Source of the DNA: Atriophallophorus winterbourni
Lineage: Eukaryota; Platyhelminthes; Trematoda; Plagiorchiida; Microphallidae
Assembly: GCA_013407085.1 (NCBI GenBank)
Contig: JACCGJ010001452.1
Coordinates: 97,050 to 161,049, forward strand
Direction: 5' to 3'
Length of the DNA: 64,000 nt
Position 1 is the stretch's first letter. Every line of letters starts with the position of its first letter. The notes beneath the pieces were generated by a model. The model had not been told where the DNA came from and did no database searches. It saw only the letters and a list, made by a program, of their open reading frames with translations. Shown piece after piece: positions 8,621-19,610 of this stretch. The position numbers and the translations under genes are program-made.

Positions 8621-10570
8621 AGATTAGACAGAAGAATCGGAGGAGGAGCCCGAACGCTCTTAGCAAATGGTGTCAAATTCCAAGATTTTGACATCAAAAC
8701 GGCCATATTTGGCATGTAGTTGGTCTGCTCAATCGTCACTGGCGGTATGATATGTTTTGGATTAGGCTTCCTATACAGGCCACCCGGTGCATCTGAGCAG
8801 GATTAACAGGAAGATGGAAACATGTTTACCAGGTTGCTTGTAATACCACCAGGAGTCTATTTAATGGGCAATTTCAATATATCGGGTATTGAGCGGTACA
8901 CTTAAGCAACCTCTAATAAAAATTACCATGTCTATGTCAATTGAGTGATACTCTAGTACCTTTTATCAGAACGCAAGTGAGAAACTAGCAGAGAGATGGT
9001 CCTCACCAGCCAAACTGGACAAAGTTCCGTCAAACTTTATTAAACTACAAAACTTCTCTCATCTGGACTCACAATTGATTAAAGTGATATGTCCCCATGC
9101 ATGGGTCGGCTTATTCTCTATTCTCGGGCTTTAATAGCCATCAGTAAATATTCGATGTAGTACACCAGACTTTTATTCATTTTTACGTCTCAAGGAACTT
9201 CTTATCTCTTTTACAACAATCAAATTACAATTCATCGAGAATCAAGAAAGAATGGCCCTGAACAGTGCTTCGAAGACCAAGTCTTTGAACAGTCTGACGA
9301 GATCTCGATATAATCTAAGTAAACATGAAATTTCTACACTTGTGTTCAACGATGATGGTAGGGAATCATCAACATCAGACTCTTCAGCAATAACTAAGCT
9401 TTTTCTGAACTATTTTAGTCAGTCATTCAATACCAGCGTATACCCTGTACTCCCAAATCAAAATAATAATTCAATGTGTATGGATTCCATCTCCTTTAGT
9501 TTACAAGAAGTTAGCTCAATGTGTCGGCGAAGCAAAGCTTCTTACAAGCCTGATATTGTGGGCTTTCTTCCAGCAATCTTGCAACTAAATACGGATGATA
9601 TACCATTAATTTTATTAAACTTGTTTAATCTTTCTATTAAATCTGGTATTTTTCCTCTCGAATGGAAACATTCTGTCATTGTACCTCGGTTTAAAACAGG
9701 GAATTTGCACATCGTCACTAATTATCGCCCAATTAATCACACACCTTTTCTCTCTAGGCTATTCGAAAAGTTGATCAAGAACGCATTAATAGCTTACTTG
9801 GGCCCAAACGCTTTCTCTCCATTTCAACATGGTTTTTTAAATCAAAAGTCCTGCATTACCTGTCAGCTGGAATATTTGGACCATATAACGGCCTCCATAG
9901 ATCATGGATCAGCTGTACTGACAGTTTTCTTAGACATTACCCAAGCATTTGATAAGGTTCCTCATTCTCTTCTTCTTCGAAAATTATCATCACTTGGGAT
10001 TTCCGGATCCCTATTTAATTGGTTCTGCTCATATCTTTTTGATCGCACCTTCTCCGTTTCCGTTAATGGCATATCCTCTGAAACACAACCTATACCGAGT
10101 GGAGTCATTCAGGGTAGCGTACTAGGTCCCCTCCTTTTTCTTATATATATTAATGATGTGCAGGATTTCGTAAAAAACTCGAAGCTTTTTATCTTTGCGG
10201 ATGATATTAAACTTGTTTTAGTTTTTCCAGCCATAGAGGTATCACAGGCTATAGACTCTCTCAACGACGATCTTTCAACACTTTCAAGTTGGGGCTCACA
10301 ATGGGGTTTAGAATTCTCAGCTCTGAAGACGCAATTCATGGGTATACGCTGCTCAATACCCCCCCGGTAGTATTATTCTCAACAATACACCACTCGCACC
10401 TTCAAACGAAATCAAAGACTTAGGATTTAGATATTCTTCATCTCTCAATTTCAACGAACAAGTAAGATTCCTCATAGCAAGAGCTAGACAGAATTTTGGT
10501 TTGATAAATCAAAAATTCCTCCTTCGTGAAAGTAGACTAAGTCTATATAAAATGAAAGTATTACCAGCGA
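8620..10570 (+). mobile_element. CR1-like LINE, decayed endonuclease and near-open RT
   Basis: The endonuclease relic (8620-8900) shows RRIGGGART, a FLYRPPG-like block and MGNFNISGIE in broken frames. The RT is open from 9252 to 10370 (372 codons), with NYRPINHTP, FLDITQAFDKVPH, IQGSVLGPLLFLIYINDV and FADDIKL. The frame then shifts and continues as DLGFRYSSSLNFNEQVRFLI up to about 10570. There it is cut by the minus-strand Gypsy copy. It shares its pattern with the minus-strand relic at 291-1485. Confidence 0.82.
9252..10370 (+). pseudogene. LINE reverse transcriptase open frame
   Basis: The 372-codon frame covers the RT fingers and palm. KASYKPDIVGFLP replaces the usual KS-GPDG block near residue 95. 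PPxxF-type and QHGFL blocks follow, then LDITQAFDKV (motif A) near residue 227 and SGVIQGSVLGPLLF near residue 280. The catalytic FADD lies near residue 316. There is no proper start: the first Met lies in the linker, and upstream coding sequence is broken. The element's frame shifts after 10370. It is a relic of an ORF2 polyprotein. Confidence 0.8.
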
Positions 10571-12700
10571 TAGAGCGGGTATGGCGATGTACATTACTAC
10601 GTTGGCAGGCAAGACACTGTTGTGCCCAACAACGAATGTCGTTCCGCATGCTATGCCAAACATATCGGTCTGTGATGAGTTTCGTGGTTGCGCGTTTGCT
10701 CGGGTGGGACATTCCGTGCAGCTGCTCGAAAATCCGTCGTCTGTAATCCTTTGGTACAAAGGGACGTGGATTTCCTGTCGATGTATCACAATGGATACGT
10801 ATTCGACTGCCTGGCACTGGTAAGAGAGCAAACTGCAGGGAAGCTTCGGAAGTGATTTTTTAAAATTCCGGGTCGTCCTCTCGCGCGGCCGCGATTTCCT
10901 CTAAAACAATCTTCGCGATCTGGGAAATAGATGCGCGTGATAGAGCATCTGCCTCGACGTTGCTGGGTCCCTCGATGTACCTGACTTCAGTGATGAACTG
11001 CGCGAGGTGGTCCAAGTGGCGAGTTTCCCGAGGCGAGTAGCGGTCGGCGGCAGCGCTGAAGGCGTGGATCAAGGGCTTGTGGTCCGTGTAGATGGTGAAT
11101 TGACGTCCTTCCAGTATGTGTCGAAAGTGCTTTACTGCGAGGTACATCGCAAGTAATTCTCGGCTGAAGGTAGAATACCTGGTTTGAGCCGGTTGCAGCT
11201 TTCGAGAAAAGAAGGAGAGTGGTGCGCAGTCGTCGTCAATGACTTGTTGTAGAACGGCACCAACAGCAACTTGAGAAGCGTCTGTTTTGAGCACGAGCTT
11301 CACTCTGCTGTCCGTGGAGAGATGAGCCAGCGAAGTGAGCGTGCTGAGGGATGCTTTGACTAATTGGAACGCGGCGATAGCTTCCGTTGTCATGTTGAAC
11401 TTCTTTGGATTTCCCCGCAAAAGATCAGTTAACGGTCTGCATTTGTCCGCGCATTTTGGTATGAATCTGCCGTAGAAGTTAATGAATCCAAGGAATCGAC
11501 GTAGCTGGCGAAGAGACGTTGGAGTTGGGTAGTCTTCAATCGCCGATATTTTTTGCGGAATGGCAATGATTCCACGAGAATCGATTGTGTGTTCAAGAAT
11601 TTCTAGGACTGGTCGGCCGAATTGGCATTTGGCCGGGTTGATTACGACGTTGAGAAACCAGTCGAAGGTGATCCATATGCTGCTCGTGGCTTTCACTAAT
11701 GACAAGAATATCATCGATGTACGTGAAAGTGAATGGTAGACCTCGCATGACTTGATCGATGAAGCGCTGGAAAGTTTGAGCGGCGTTTCTGAGTCCAAAG
11801 GGCATGCGAAGGAATTCGTAGAGACCGAAAGGTGTAGTGACAGCAGTCTTCGGAACGTCGACGTCTGCTACTGGAATTTGATGATAGGCGCGCACAAGGT
11901 CGATTTTGGAAAAACTCTTCTTGCCGCAGGCGCTCAGGGAGAAATCCTGGATGTGGTATGAGATACCTGTCAGGCACTGTGAGCTTGTTGAGGCCTCTGT
12001 AGTCACCACATGGTCTCCAGTCGCCTGATTTTTTTAAAACCATGTGTAGAGGCGATGACCATGGGCTATTAGAGGGTCTAATTATCCCAAGTTGTAGCAG
12101 TTGCTCGAACTCCGCTTCGGCCACAGTGAGCTTTTCAGGGAACAATCGTCGCGGTCTTGCGTTCGTCGGCGGGCCGGTCGTGAGGATGTGGTGTGCTATC
12201 CCATGTTGGATGTCTGGCGTGCAGCGCGATGGCTGGCTGATAGCCGGGTAGTCTTGAAGCAGCATTGCAAACTTGTCGTCTGGTAGGGCAAGTTTCAGTC
12301 CGATCGAATTGATCGATGTCGCTTTTCCAGTGACGCGTACTGCGGATTTGTTGTCCAACAGTTGTTTGCGCTGAACGTCGACTATTAGCCCGAACTCTGT
12401 TAAAAGGTCGGCTCCGATGATCGGCTGACGAACGTCGGCGACGATAAATGTCCATGGAAGATTTCTGCCCAAACCGAAGTTTGGCAGAAGGAGACGCTGG
12501 CCATACGTTTTGATGCGTGTGCCGTTAGCCGCTTGTAGATTGACGCCAGTTGGGTCCATGCGGGTGCTTGCACTATGAGGTGGAATGACACTCACCTCCG
12601 CTCCTGTGTCAATTAGGAAACGTAGACCTGTTGGGGAATCATCAATAAAGAATAGGCGACTTACGGTGTGGCCAGCTGCAGCCGTTGCGATTACTGGCTG
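10509..12700 (-). pseudogene. CsRn1-type pol, truncated, with two frameshifts and one stop
   Basis: The protease ([12 protein letters not shown]) lies near 12600. RT blocks run through 12250-11650, with [28 protein letters not shown] and YIDDIL (near 11710). RNase H ([34 protein letters not shown]) lies at about 11300-10930. The integrase zinc region (HGMSHPS, CLACQ) lies at about 10700-10620. The frame shifts near 11955 and again near 11665. A TAA interrupts it at about 10860, after which the same frame continues. The protein is close to that of the element at 16045-19104. Confidence 0.85.
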
Positions 12701-12715
12701 GCCTGCTCTTTTCCC
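12671..12715 (-). promoter_or_regulatory. Programmed -1 frameshift signal at gag-pol overlap
   Basis: On the minus strand the heptamer GGGAAAA (forward 12709-12715) sits in gag phase as G_GGA_AAA. A 6-nt spacer follows, then a 32-nt hairpin (forward 12671-12702). The hairpin has a lower stem GCCAGC/GCTGGC, a 2-nt bulge (CA) and an upper stem CAGT/GCTG with a T-G wobble. It matches the layout in the intact element at 16048-16092, including spacer length, bulge side and hairpin length. Confidence 0.78.
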
Positions 12716-13503
12716 GCCTTAGCGTGACTGGCGTTGGGGAAGGAACAGGGCTGCACACAGTGCCTGGCGTCAGCACCAAACTGTTTATGGTACTTGCAGA
12801 AACCTGTGTTGGCAGCCTGGCGCGAAGCGCTTGCGCGGTTGTTTTGGGGACGACGTTTTTGCTGTTGAGGTTTACGCTGTTGATACGTCGTCTGTATTGA
12901 CAGTGCAAGACGTTCGATTGCGTTCTCGATTCGAGCGAAACGTTGGTCTGTTGGGGATTGTGGCGTGTCCTCGGTCATCACATGTACTTGGGCGTTGCTT
13001 GTTTGGCACTCATGTACCTTGTCGGCAGCGAGTGCCAATTTCTCCAACGATGCTTCACTTTCTTGTATGGCTACGAAAGACCTCGTGTGAGCAGGCAGGC
13101 ACTTGATCTAAAAGTGCATTAGCACATCGTCACTGACATTATTGCCGACTGCGAGCGTGCGCATATGCCGCAACAGTTGCGAAGGTTTTCGATCGCCCAA
13201 CTCCGTTATCTGGAGAAGTTGTTGCATGCGAGTTGCGTTGGACGTGCCGAAGCGTTGTAGAATGGCAGCCTTCAGTTTGTCGTAGGGATGATCTAACGGT
13301 TTCGGATCCAAGACGTCGATCACTTCGGATGCAACCACCGTAGGAAGGTTAGCGGTGACCTTAGCGAACTTCATGTTTTGTGATTTGATGCGATAGCTCT
13401 CGAACTGAGCTTCGACCAAAACAAACCACACTCTGGGGTTTGACATCCCGAAAGGGGGCAATCTGACGTTAGAGTTAATAGCGGCTTCGTCGTCGGACGA
13501 CAT
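12691..13503 (-). pseudogene. CsRn1-type gag with one in-frame stop
   Basis: The frame starts at an ATG (13503) and runs to TAA at 12691-12693. A single TAG at about 13108 breaks it; the same frame is open on both sides. The N-terminal half has the PF...NPRVWFVLVEAQF and [14 protein letters not shown] blocks of the CsRn1 Gag. The C-terminal half has the diagnostic finger C-x2-H-x9-C-x3-C (CKYHKQFGADARHC). The end overlaps the -1 frameshift signal at 12671-12715. Confidence 0.85.
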
Positions 13504-13857
13504 AATGAATATAAAATGAAGGGAAATAATTTGAAAACGGGCTCACCAGTTTGTAGCGGATAAGCCGAACGTTACGTTAATAAGAATTGCTATAAGTATT
13601 GCTAATTAATGTAAGCGTATGAAATTATGTATAAATATATATAATTATATTTATGCAAGAAAATACACTGTCACCAACAGACTAACGAAATCCTTGTGTT
13701 TTCCGCTCGGATTATTGCTAACAATGAATTTGACCCGTGTTATTTCTTCAGCGGGATAATTGCTCGTCGTAGATGGGGCAAGCAGTGAATTACCGAAAAG
13801 GGAAGAAATATTCTAGGTCAGTAATCTGAAACAATTAATTAGTGGTTCGGCACCAGG

Positions 13858-14400
13858 CAAGTTATCAAACGTTCAAGCTGTAGGAAGCGCAAGTGTGTGT
13901 TCAGTTGATTTAAACAAAACGACACACGGCATCATGATGGAAAATATACTTACTTCCGGAATTATTAAGGAATTATATCAATTGGGAATAATTCCTACAA
14001 GCTTGACTGGTTTCCGATGTATGGACTTGGAGTGAATTATGAGGGATTTATTTTGCAACCACATTGTGCAAAATTTAACATGACTTTCTTAAAGGGAATT
14101 CATGTCTCTCAAATTTTTCATGTGTTTAAGATAGATTTTCTGATATACTCTGTTGACCAGAGTGGTCAATATTTGGAATGCACTCTCCGCTGATGCAGTC
14201 GGGGCAGTCTCCGAAGAGCAGTTTAAACGCATATCGGACGGTGAACTTCCCGCTATCCTGCGCGATTAGCCTACTTTTTCAGCTCAGTAACTCCTCGTGA
14301 GGAATCTACGCTGAGATAGCAGAGACCCGGGAGGTGAAGCGGCTTTCACAGACTGTAGTCCTCCTGCCGTCTATTCAGAAGAAGAAGAAGATTATTCGCA
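13858..14400 (+). pseudogene. Degraded LINE pieces
   Basis: At 14155-14270 a frame reads VVNIWNALSADAVGAVSEEQFKR, which is the C-terminal region of a LINE ORF2. It is followed by a GC-rich stretch and a (GAA)n-like tail at about 14381-14398. The upstream part (13880-14150) has only a faint RT-like reading (VCSVDLNKTTHG) and is uncertain. Confidence 0.45.
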
Positions 14401-14404
14401 GGTT

Positions 14405-14794
14405 CCCAAGGTTAATGCTTCACGACTTGGTAACCAGTTTTATGATAGATCTTTGAAGACCCGAATAAGAGATATTACGTCTGAATTCGTAAAAGATATT
14501 GGTGGGGTCCCATAGCGTTCACCACTATGAAAAATACTATTTCTCAGTTTTAACTTTGATTTGGCATCTCAAATGTCTTGTCCTAGCTTCATGTTTACAG
14601 ATGATGTCAAATACACTGAATACAGTGTGTACTGTGATTTGTTAAGAGATATCTAAAAGGTGATCAAATGGTTGCAAGGTTGGGATCATCCTTTGATGCC
14701 CTCTGCTATCTTCAGAAGTCGACAAATTTAAAGTGAATACAAATAGCCGTAAGATCGATGTCAAATTTATTCAGAAGGTCAAGGATTTAGGTAT
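14405..14794 (+). pseudogene. CR1-like LINE RT relic, target of the Gypsy insertion
   Basis: Around 14570-14640 the frame gives MSCPSFMFTDDVKYTEY, a decayed F-A-D-D-V-K catalytic block. VKDLGI follows near 14780. The Gypsy element begins right after this at 14795. Confidence 0.6.
14791..14794. repeat. Target-site duplication GTAT, left copy
   Basis: GTAT directly precedes the 5' LTR and recurs directly after the 3' LTR at 19611-19614. Confidence 0.7.
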
Positions 14795-15160
14795 TTCAGC
14801 GTTTACCATTTTCATACATTTTGTATCGTTGTTTTACTAAACTGCAACCGCATAAAATTTGAATATATACTTTTCCGTCCAACCGCGCGTCGTTCGTTCT
14901 GCCTCGTTGTGCTAGTCGACTGTTCTGTGCTGACTGTTCTGTGCTGACTGTTCTGTGTTGACTGTTCTAACGGAGTCGAGCTCCTTTTCAGCTGTCTCCG
15001 GACCTTTCTCATCACTCGTTGTCCGTCTTGGATTTATTCGGAGCGGTTTATTTTGTGTGTAGTGGAATATACTTCTTCACTGTCCGTGAGTTTTCATTGT
15101 CATATTTTGTTTATGATTTATCGTGTTGTTTGTATTATACATTGGTATTTTTCCGCTACA
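14795..15160 (+). repeat. 5' LTR
   Basis: It ends in CGCTACA and is nearly identical to 19267-19610. Its first bases read TTCAGCG where the 3' LTR has the canonical TGTAGCG. A 14-bp unit (ctgttctgtgctga) is repeated about three times at 14930-14970 in both LTRs. The 5' LTR holds about 22 bp more than the 3' LTR near its end (around 15107-15135). It is the expected promoter of the element. Confidence 0.93.
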
Positions 15161-15164
15161 TTAT

Positions 15165-15175
15165 TGGTGAGCCCG
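15165..15175 (+). other. Primer-binding site (tRNA-Trp type by family)
   Basis: GGTGAGCCCGA begins about five bases after the 5' LTR. The same GGTGAGCCCG follows the LTR-like ends at 6106-6109 and, on the minus strand, at 13552. Published CsRn1-type elements use tRNA-Trp; the tRNA match here is inferred. Confidence 0.6.
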
Positions 15176-15217
15176 ATATTTGTATTTTCTTTCGCTCTTA
15201 TATCAATTTTTTTCATC

Positions 15218-16072
15218 ATGGAATCTGACGTCTCTGCCAACTCTCTCAACCTTAACGCTGTTGTTGTCCCTTTTCCTAATTTTGACGGTACTAATCCGCG
15301 TGCATGGTTTCGTCTGATGGAAAACACATTTCGGCTCAGAGGAATTACGAAACAGGACACGATGTATCTGTATGCTTCGAATTCTCTCCCCACTGCGATT
15401 GTCGCAGAGGTTTTTGATGTAATTGATGTCATGCCTCCTGAAACCCCTTACGATCTACTCAAGGCCGCTGTTTTGAAGCGAACCACTATATCGGAAGAGG
15501 GCAGATTGCGTCAGCTTCTCTCAAGTGTTCAGCTGGGTGATCGCACTCCCTCGCAGCTTCTTCGCCATATGCGCGCATTGGTTGGGGACTCAAAGGTCGA
15601 TGACTCTATCATTCGTCAATTATGGTTGAAATGTCTACCTGTAAGCATGGCGTCCATCCTAGCAGCCTCTGCCACCCGTTCCACGTTGGATGAGCTTGCT
15701 GATATAGCGGATAAAATCAACGAATATTACGGACATCATACCGTCCAGCAAGTTGAGACACCCAAGCCATTAATCCCCAATGAACCCTTAAAATCCACAG
15801 AAAGTCTGTCAGAACGACTATCCAGAATTGAACTCTCTATAGCAAATCTGACGCGTTATGCTGAAACCCGCACTCACTCCAATTCGAGACGACGCAGCAG
15901 TGCGCCACAACACCGCAGTACGTCACAACACCGCAGTGCGTCGCGACACCGCAATCAGATTTGTTATTTTCATCGACGTTTCGGTGACGATGCGCGTAAC
16001 TGTCGCCCCGGTTGCAAATACCCCAAGTCTGGCGCATTCTCTAAACAGGGAAACGCGAGCGCCAGCCAGTAG
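15218..16072 (+). CDS. gag: Gag, CsRn1 type, with C-H-C-C finger
   Basis: The 284-aa structural protein is expected to assemble the cytoplasmic particle and bind element RNA. The start chosen is the ATG at 15218; an upstream in-frame ATG in the leader (15053) lies inside the LTR. Residues about 20-35 carry [14 protein letters not shown], and a [14 protein letters not shown] block follows mid-protein. Near residues 225-245 an Arg/Ser/His-rich tract is built of short repeats (QHRS). The finger is C249-x2-H252-x9-C262-x3-C266, the lineage hallmark, unlike the usual CCHC knuckle. Its last codons contain the frameshift heptamer, and it stops at TAG 16070-16072. Confidence 0.92.
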   Translation: MESDVSANSLNLNAVVVPFPNFDGTNPRAWFRLMENTFRLRGITKQDTMYLYASNSLPTAIVAEVFDVIDVMPPETPYDLLKAAVLKRTTISEEGRLRQLLSSVQLGDRTPSQLLRHMRALVGDSKVDDSIIRQLWLKCLPVSMASILAASATRSTLDELADIADKINEYYGHHTVQQVETPKPLIPNEPLKSTESLSERLSRIELSIANLTRYAETRTHSNSRRRSSAPQHRSTSQHRSASRHRNQICYFHRRFGDDARNCRPGCKYPKSGAFSKQGNASASQ

Positions 16073-19000
16073 TGGCGACGACTGTCGCTGGCCAACCCGT
16101 TAGTCGCCTCCTGTATGTCACTGATCGGAATTCTCATCAGAATTTTCTCGTCGACACCGGTGCTGAGGTGAGCGTTCTACCTCGATCTGCAGAAAAACGC
16201 CACCTTCAAGCTACAGGAATTTGTCTCCAGGCGGCTAACCAAACGAAAATTGCCACGTATGGTCAGAAGTTTCTAAACCTAGACTTCGGACTCCGCCGGC
16301 AGTTCCCTTTTCTTTTTATTATTGCCGATGTCAAACAACCAATCCTTGGTGTTGATTTTCTTGCGCAGTTTGATTTAGTTGTTGATATTAAGCGACGCCA
16401 ATTGCAAGATAAGATTACTTCACTTCACGTATCTTGTAAAACCGTTGCACTTAATTCTATCAACTTACGTGTGTGCCTTCCCGATTCTGATGAGTTCTCT
16501 TCCCTCGTCACGGATTTCCCTTCGCTGGTGCACCCCTCAACTGCAGCGACCAACCCCAAGCACCTGGTTCGACATCACATCGTCACCAAAGGACGACCAG
16601 TTTTTGCCAAGCCCCGTCGGCTCCCGCCAGACAAACTTCACGCAGCTAAAAACGAATTCCAACATATGGTAACCCTTGGCATAATTCGGCCATCCGATAG
16701 TCAATGGGCCTCGCCGCTGCATTTGGTTGCAAAGAAAAATGGCGACTGGAGACCTTGTGGTGACTATCGTGCACTCAACGCCATCACCATACCCGATCGG
16801 TACCCTATTCCACATATCCACGATTTTTCCCTGCATCTCCGTGGAAAGCAGTTTTACTCAAAATTGGATTTGGTACGGGCCTACCATCAGATACCAATGG
16901 CCGAGGAGGATATCGCCAAGACAGCTGTCATTACCCCATTTGGTCTCTTCGAATTTCTCCGAATGCCATTTGGACTTCGCAATGCAGCTCAGTCCTTCCA
17001 GCGATTTATGGACCAAATTTTTCGTGGATTAGATTTCGTTTTTGTATATATCGACGACGTCCTCATCGCCAGTACCACTGCAGAGGAGCACAAAAAACAT
17101 TTACGCGTTGTTTTTGAACGTCTCGACAATTACGGAATCACTATTAATCCCGAAAAGTGTGTCTTTGGTCAAACCAGTGTCCAATTCCTTGGTCATCAAA
17201 TCGACTCCCATGGTATTAGCCCGTTACCCGACAAAACCCAATCTATCGTGGAATATCCTTTACCCCAATCCATCAAGAGCCTTCGTCGTTTTCTTGGTGT
17301 CATCAATTATTACGGTCGGTTCATCCCCAATTGTGCTCAATTGTTACAACCCTTAACTGATTTACTACGAGGAAATCCAAAGAAACTCGTGTTGACAGCT
17401 GAAGCGGAGGCCGCTTTTGTCGCCGTGAAGAAGGAGTTGTCAACAGTTACGTCCTTGAGCCACTTGGATACCACAAACAGTGCCCGCCTTGTGCTCAAAA
17501 CAGATGCTTCTTCTGTTGCAGTGGGTGCAGTTCTACAACAGTTGATCGGCTGCGATGCTCAACCACTTTCCTTCTTTTCGAAGAAGTTGCAACCAACGCA
17601 GACGAGGTACAGTACATTCGGCAGAGAACTTCTCGCTGTGTACTTGGCGATCAAACACTTCCGGCACTTTTTGGAAGGACGTCAGTTTACCATCTATACT
17701 GATCACAAGCCCCTCGTTTATGCAGCTCGCACCTCTGCGGATCGTCACTCTCCTCGAGAAATCCGTCAGTTGGACTACATATTGCAGTTCACCGACGATA
17801 TTCGCTTTATCGATGGTAGCAGTAATGTTGTTGCTGACGCATTCTCTCGCACGGATTTACACCAAGTCAATCGACCATCTGTGGACCTACAGGATCTTGC
17901 CCGGCATCAGGAAGCTGATCCTGAATTTTCCGTCATCACAAACAACCCTTCCCTTCGATTTTCATGTTTACCCCTCCTAAACTGTGACGCTCATATCCAT
18001 TGTGACATTTCTACCGGCAAGCCGCGACCATTTGTTCCACAATCTCACCGCCGGATTATTTTTGATCACTTTCATGGATTATCCCATCCGAGCATACGCT
18101 CAACGGTACGTCTTATTACCGAACGTTTCGTATGGCACAACGTACGGAAAGATATCCGCCAATGGGCAAAACACTGTGTTACGTGTCAAAAGGGCAAGAT
18201 TCATAAGCACACCCGTGCTGCCCTTGCCACATTTCCCCAACCTGACGCGCGTTTCAAACATGTGCACCTGGACATTGTAGGTCCCTTACCGCCATCCAAG
18301 GGTTACACCTACATTTTGACGTGTGTGGATCGATTCACACGTTGGCCTGTTGCCACGCCTATGTGTGATATTTCATCAGAGACTGTTGCTCAGACGTTTG
18401 TTCATTCATGGATATCTATCTTTGGCGTTCCGGCTACTATCACCACAGACAGAGGATCTCAATTCACCTCTGCATTGTTTCGGGATGTTAGCCGAATGAT
18501 CGGATCAACACATATGTGTACGACGGCATACCACCCCGCGGCAAATGGATTAGTCGAACGGTTCCACCGTCAATTGAAAGCTTCCATCACCGCTTCCTCG
18601 TCCAGTGTGCATTGGTCTGAACGGCTACCCATCATTCTGTTGGCAATCAGGAACACGGTCAAGGAGGATGCCGGATGTTGTCCCTCGGAACTTGTTTTTG
18701 GTACCGCACTACGACTGCCTGGCGAGATGATTCTTGACTCCCGCCACACCGGTGAGCTCGATGTTTCCTCATACGCCGCGAGATTGAAGGAGCAATTCAA
18801 GTCTGTTCGTCCCGTCCCAACGCGCCCCAACAACCGTCCCGCCCAAGTTCATCTCGACCTCTCAACCTGCCCCTACGTTTTTGTTCGTGTCGACGCCGTG
18901 CGGAAGCCCCTACAGCCGCCCTACGACGGTCCCTTCAAAGTTTTGGTGCGCAAGCCGAAATATTTTGTCCTGGACAAAAACGGAACACGAGACTCCGTCA

Positions 19001-19104
19001 GCATCGACAGGTTAAAGCCAGCCTTATCGATTCCTCATATGGTCAACCCTCTTCAAATGACTCTAATGTGGTATTCCCGTCAACACCTCCGACCCAGCCA
19101 ATGA
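16045..19104 (+). CDS. pol: Pol polyprotein: protease, RT, RNase H, integrase
   Basis: The pol frame is open from 16045, overlaps gag in the -1 frame and has no ATG at its head, so it should be made as a Gag-Pol fusion. Numbered from 16072, the aspartic protease motif D28-T-G-A is followed by RT with [13 protein letters not shown] and YIDD at 326-329. RNase H has D478 (TDASS) and a YTDHKPL block. The integrase has an H-H-C-C zinc region (HGLSHPS ... CVTCQ) and catalytic D734, D793 and E829, with 35 residues between the last two. All expected catalytic residues are present and there are no stops, so it may be functional. It ends 162 bp before the 3' LTR. Confidence 0.95.
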   Translation, partial: TGKRERQPVVATTVAGQPVSRLLYVTDRNSHQNFLVDTGAEVSVLPRSAEKRHLQATGICLQAANQTKIATYGQKFLNLDFGLRRQFPFLFIIADVKQPILGVDFLAQFDLVVDIKRRQLQDKITSLHVSCKTVALNSINLRVCLPDSDEFSSLVTDFPSLVHPSTAATNPKHLVRHHIVTKGRPVFAKPRRLPPDKLHAAKNEFQHMVTLGIIRPSDSQWASPLHLVAKKNGDWRPCGDYRALNAITIPDRYPIPHIHDFSLHLRGKQFYSKLDLVRAYHQIPMAEEDIAKTAVITPFGLFEFLRMPFGLRNAAQSFQRFMDQIFRGLDFVFVYIDDVLIASTTAEEHKKHLRVVFERLDNYGITINPEKCVFGQTSVQFLGHQIDSHGISPLPDKTQSIVEYPLPQSIKSLRRFLGVINYYGRFIPNCAQLLQPLTDLLRGNPKKLVLTAEAEAAFVAVKKELSTVTSLSHLDTTNSARLVLKTDASSVAVGAVLQQLIGCDAQPLSFFSKKLQPTQTRYSTFGRELLAVYLAIKHFRHFLEGRQFTIYTDHKPLVYAARTSADRHSPREIRQLDYILQFTDDIRFIDGSSNVVADAFSRTDLHQVNRPSVDLQDLARHQEADPEFSVITNNPSLRFSCLPLLNCDAHIHCDISTGKPRPFVPQSHRRIIFDHFHGLSHPSIRSTVRLITERFVWHNVRKDIRQWAKHCVTCQKGKIHKHTRAALATFPQPDARFKHVHLDIVGPLPPSKGYTYILTCVDRFTRWPVATPMCDISSETVAQTFVHSWISIFGVPATITTDRGSQFTSALFRDVSRMIGSTHMCTTAYHPAANGLVERFHRQLKASITASSSSVHWSERLPIILLAIRNTVKEDAGCCPSELVFGTALRLPGEMILDSRHTGELDVSSYAARLKEQFKSVRPVPTRPNNRPAQVHLDLSTCPYVFVRVDAVRKPLQPPYDGPFKVLVRKPKYFVLDKNGTRDSVSIDRLKPALSIPHMVNPLQMTLMWYSRQHLRPSQ
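16048..16092 (+). promoter_or_regulatory. Programmed -1 frameshift signal
   Basis: The heptamer GGGAAAC (16048-16054) lies in gag phase as G_GGA_AAC, a classical X_XXY_YYZ site. After a 6-nt spacer a 32-nt hairpin runs 16061-16092. Its lower stem is GCCAGC/GCTGGC, with a 2-nt bulge TC and an upper stem CAGT/ACTG around a 10-nt loop. The gag stop codon lies within the hairpin. The layout is conserved in the copy at 12671-12715. Confidence 0.85.
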
Positions 19105-19249
19105 CCGAGGACCCTGTTTCCCTCTCCCAACCAACCGACAATACTCAACCTACAGTTTCTCGCACACGTTCTGGGCGCTGTGTCTCTTTCCCCGCCCGGT
19201 TAGCAGAGTTTATTCCCTGATTTTTCGATCGTTGGTCGATCCGACCAAC

Positions 19250-19266
19250 GCTCTAGGGGGGAGCTC
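19250..19266 (+). other. Polypurine tract before 3' LTR
   Basis: The AGGGGGGAG run at 19255-19263 sits just before TGTAGCG, the start of the 3' LTR. This is the standard plus-strand primer position. Confidence 0.75.
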
Positions 19267-19610
19267 TGTAGCGTTTCACATTTTCATACATTTTGTATCG
19301 TTGTTTTACTAAACTGCAACCGCATAAAATTTGAATATATACTTTTCCGTCCAACCGCGCGTCGTTCGTTCTGCCTCGTTGTGCTAGTCGACTGTTCTGT
19401 GCTGACTGTTCTGTGCTGACTGTTCTGTGTTGACTGTTCTAACGGAGTCGAGCTCCTTTTCAGCTGTCTCCGGACCTTTTCTCATCACTCGTTGTCCGTC
19501 TTGGATTTATTCGGAGCGGATTATTCTGTGTGTAGTGGAATATACTTCTTCACTGTCCGTGAGTTTTCATTGTCATATTTTGTATTCTACATTGGTATTT
19601 TTCCGCTACA
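19267..19610 (+). repeat. 3' LTR
   Basis: It starts TGTAGCG and ends CGCTACA, and carries the same triplicated 14-bp unit as the 5' LTR. It is followed by GTAT, the second copy of the target-site duplication. Confidence 0.94.

Larger units (their letters stand above)
10570..13858 (-). mobile_element. CsRn1-type Ty3/Gypsy element, 3'-truncated and broken
   Basis: Reading from high to low coordinates: probable LTR (from 13552 upward; outer end not resolved), primer-binding-like TGGTGAGCCCG (13538-13548), gag (13503-12691), frameshift signal, then pol with protease, RT, RNase H and the start of integrase. It ends at about 10570 in the integrase zinc-finger region, against the plus-strand LINE. 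The integrase core and 3' LTR are missing. A TATA-rich tract at 13631-13653 lies in the presumed LTR. The 13858 limit is approximate. Confidence 0.82.
14795..19610 (+). mobile_element. Complete CsRn1-lineage Ty3/Gypsy LTR retrotransposon
   Basis: The 4.8-kb element has LTRs at 14795-15160 and 19267-19610, a primer-binding-like site directly after the first LTR, gag, pol in the -1 frame and a polypurine tract before the second LTR. GTAT is present on both outer flanks (14791-14794 and 19611-19614), as expected of a 4-bp target-site duplication. The LTRs differ at a few bases, one ~22-bp indel and the outermost bases of the 5' LTR. Gag and pol have no stops. It sits inside a dead LINE. The C-H-C-C Gag finger places it in the CsRn1 group. 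Confidence 0.93.

Noticed and set aside
15053..15217. Gag starting at the upstream ATG 15053
   Set aside because: It would translate the end of the LTR and the primer-binding site; the ATG at 15218 follows the leader and starts directly before the conserved Gag region.
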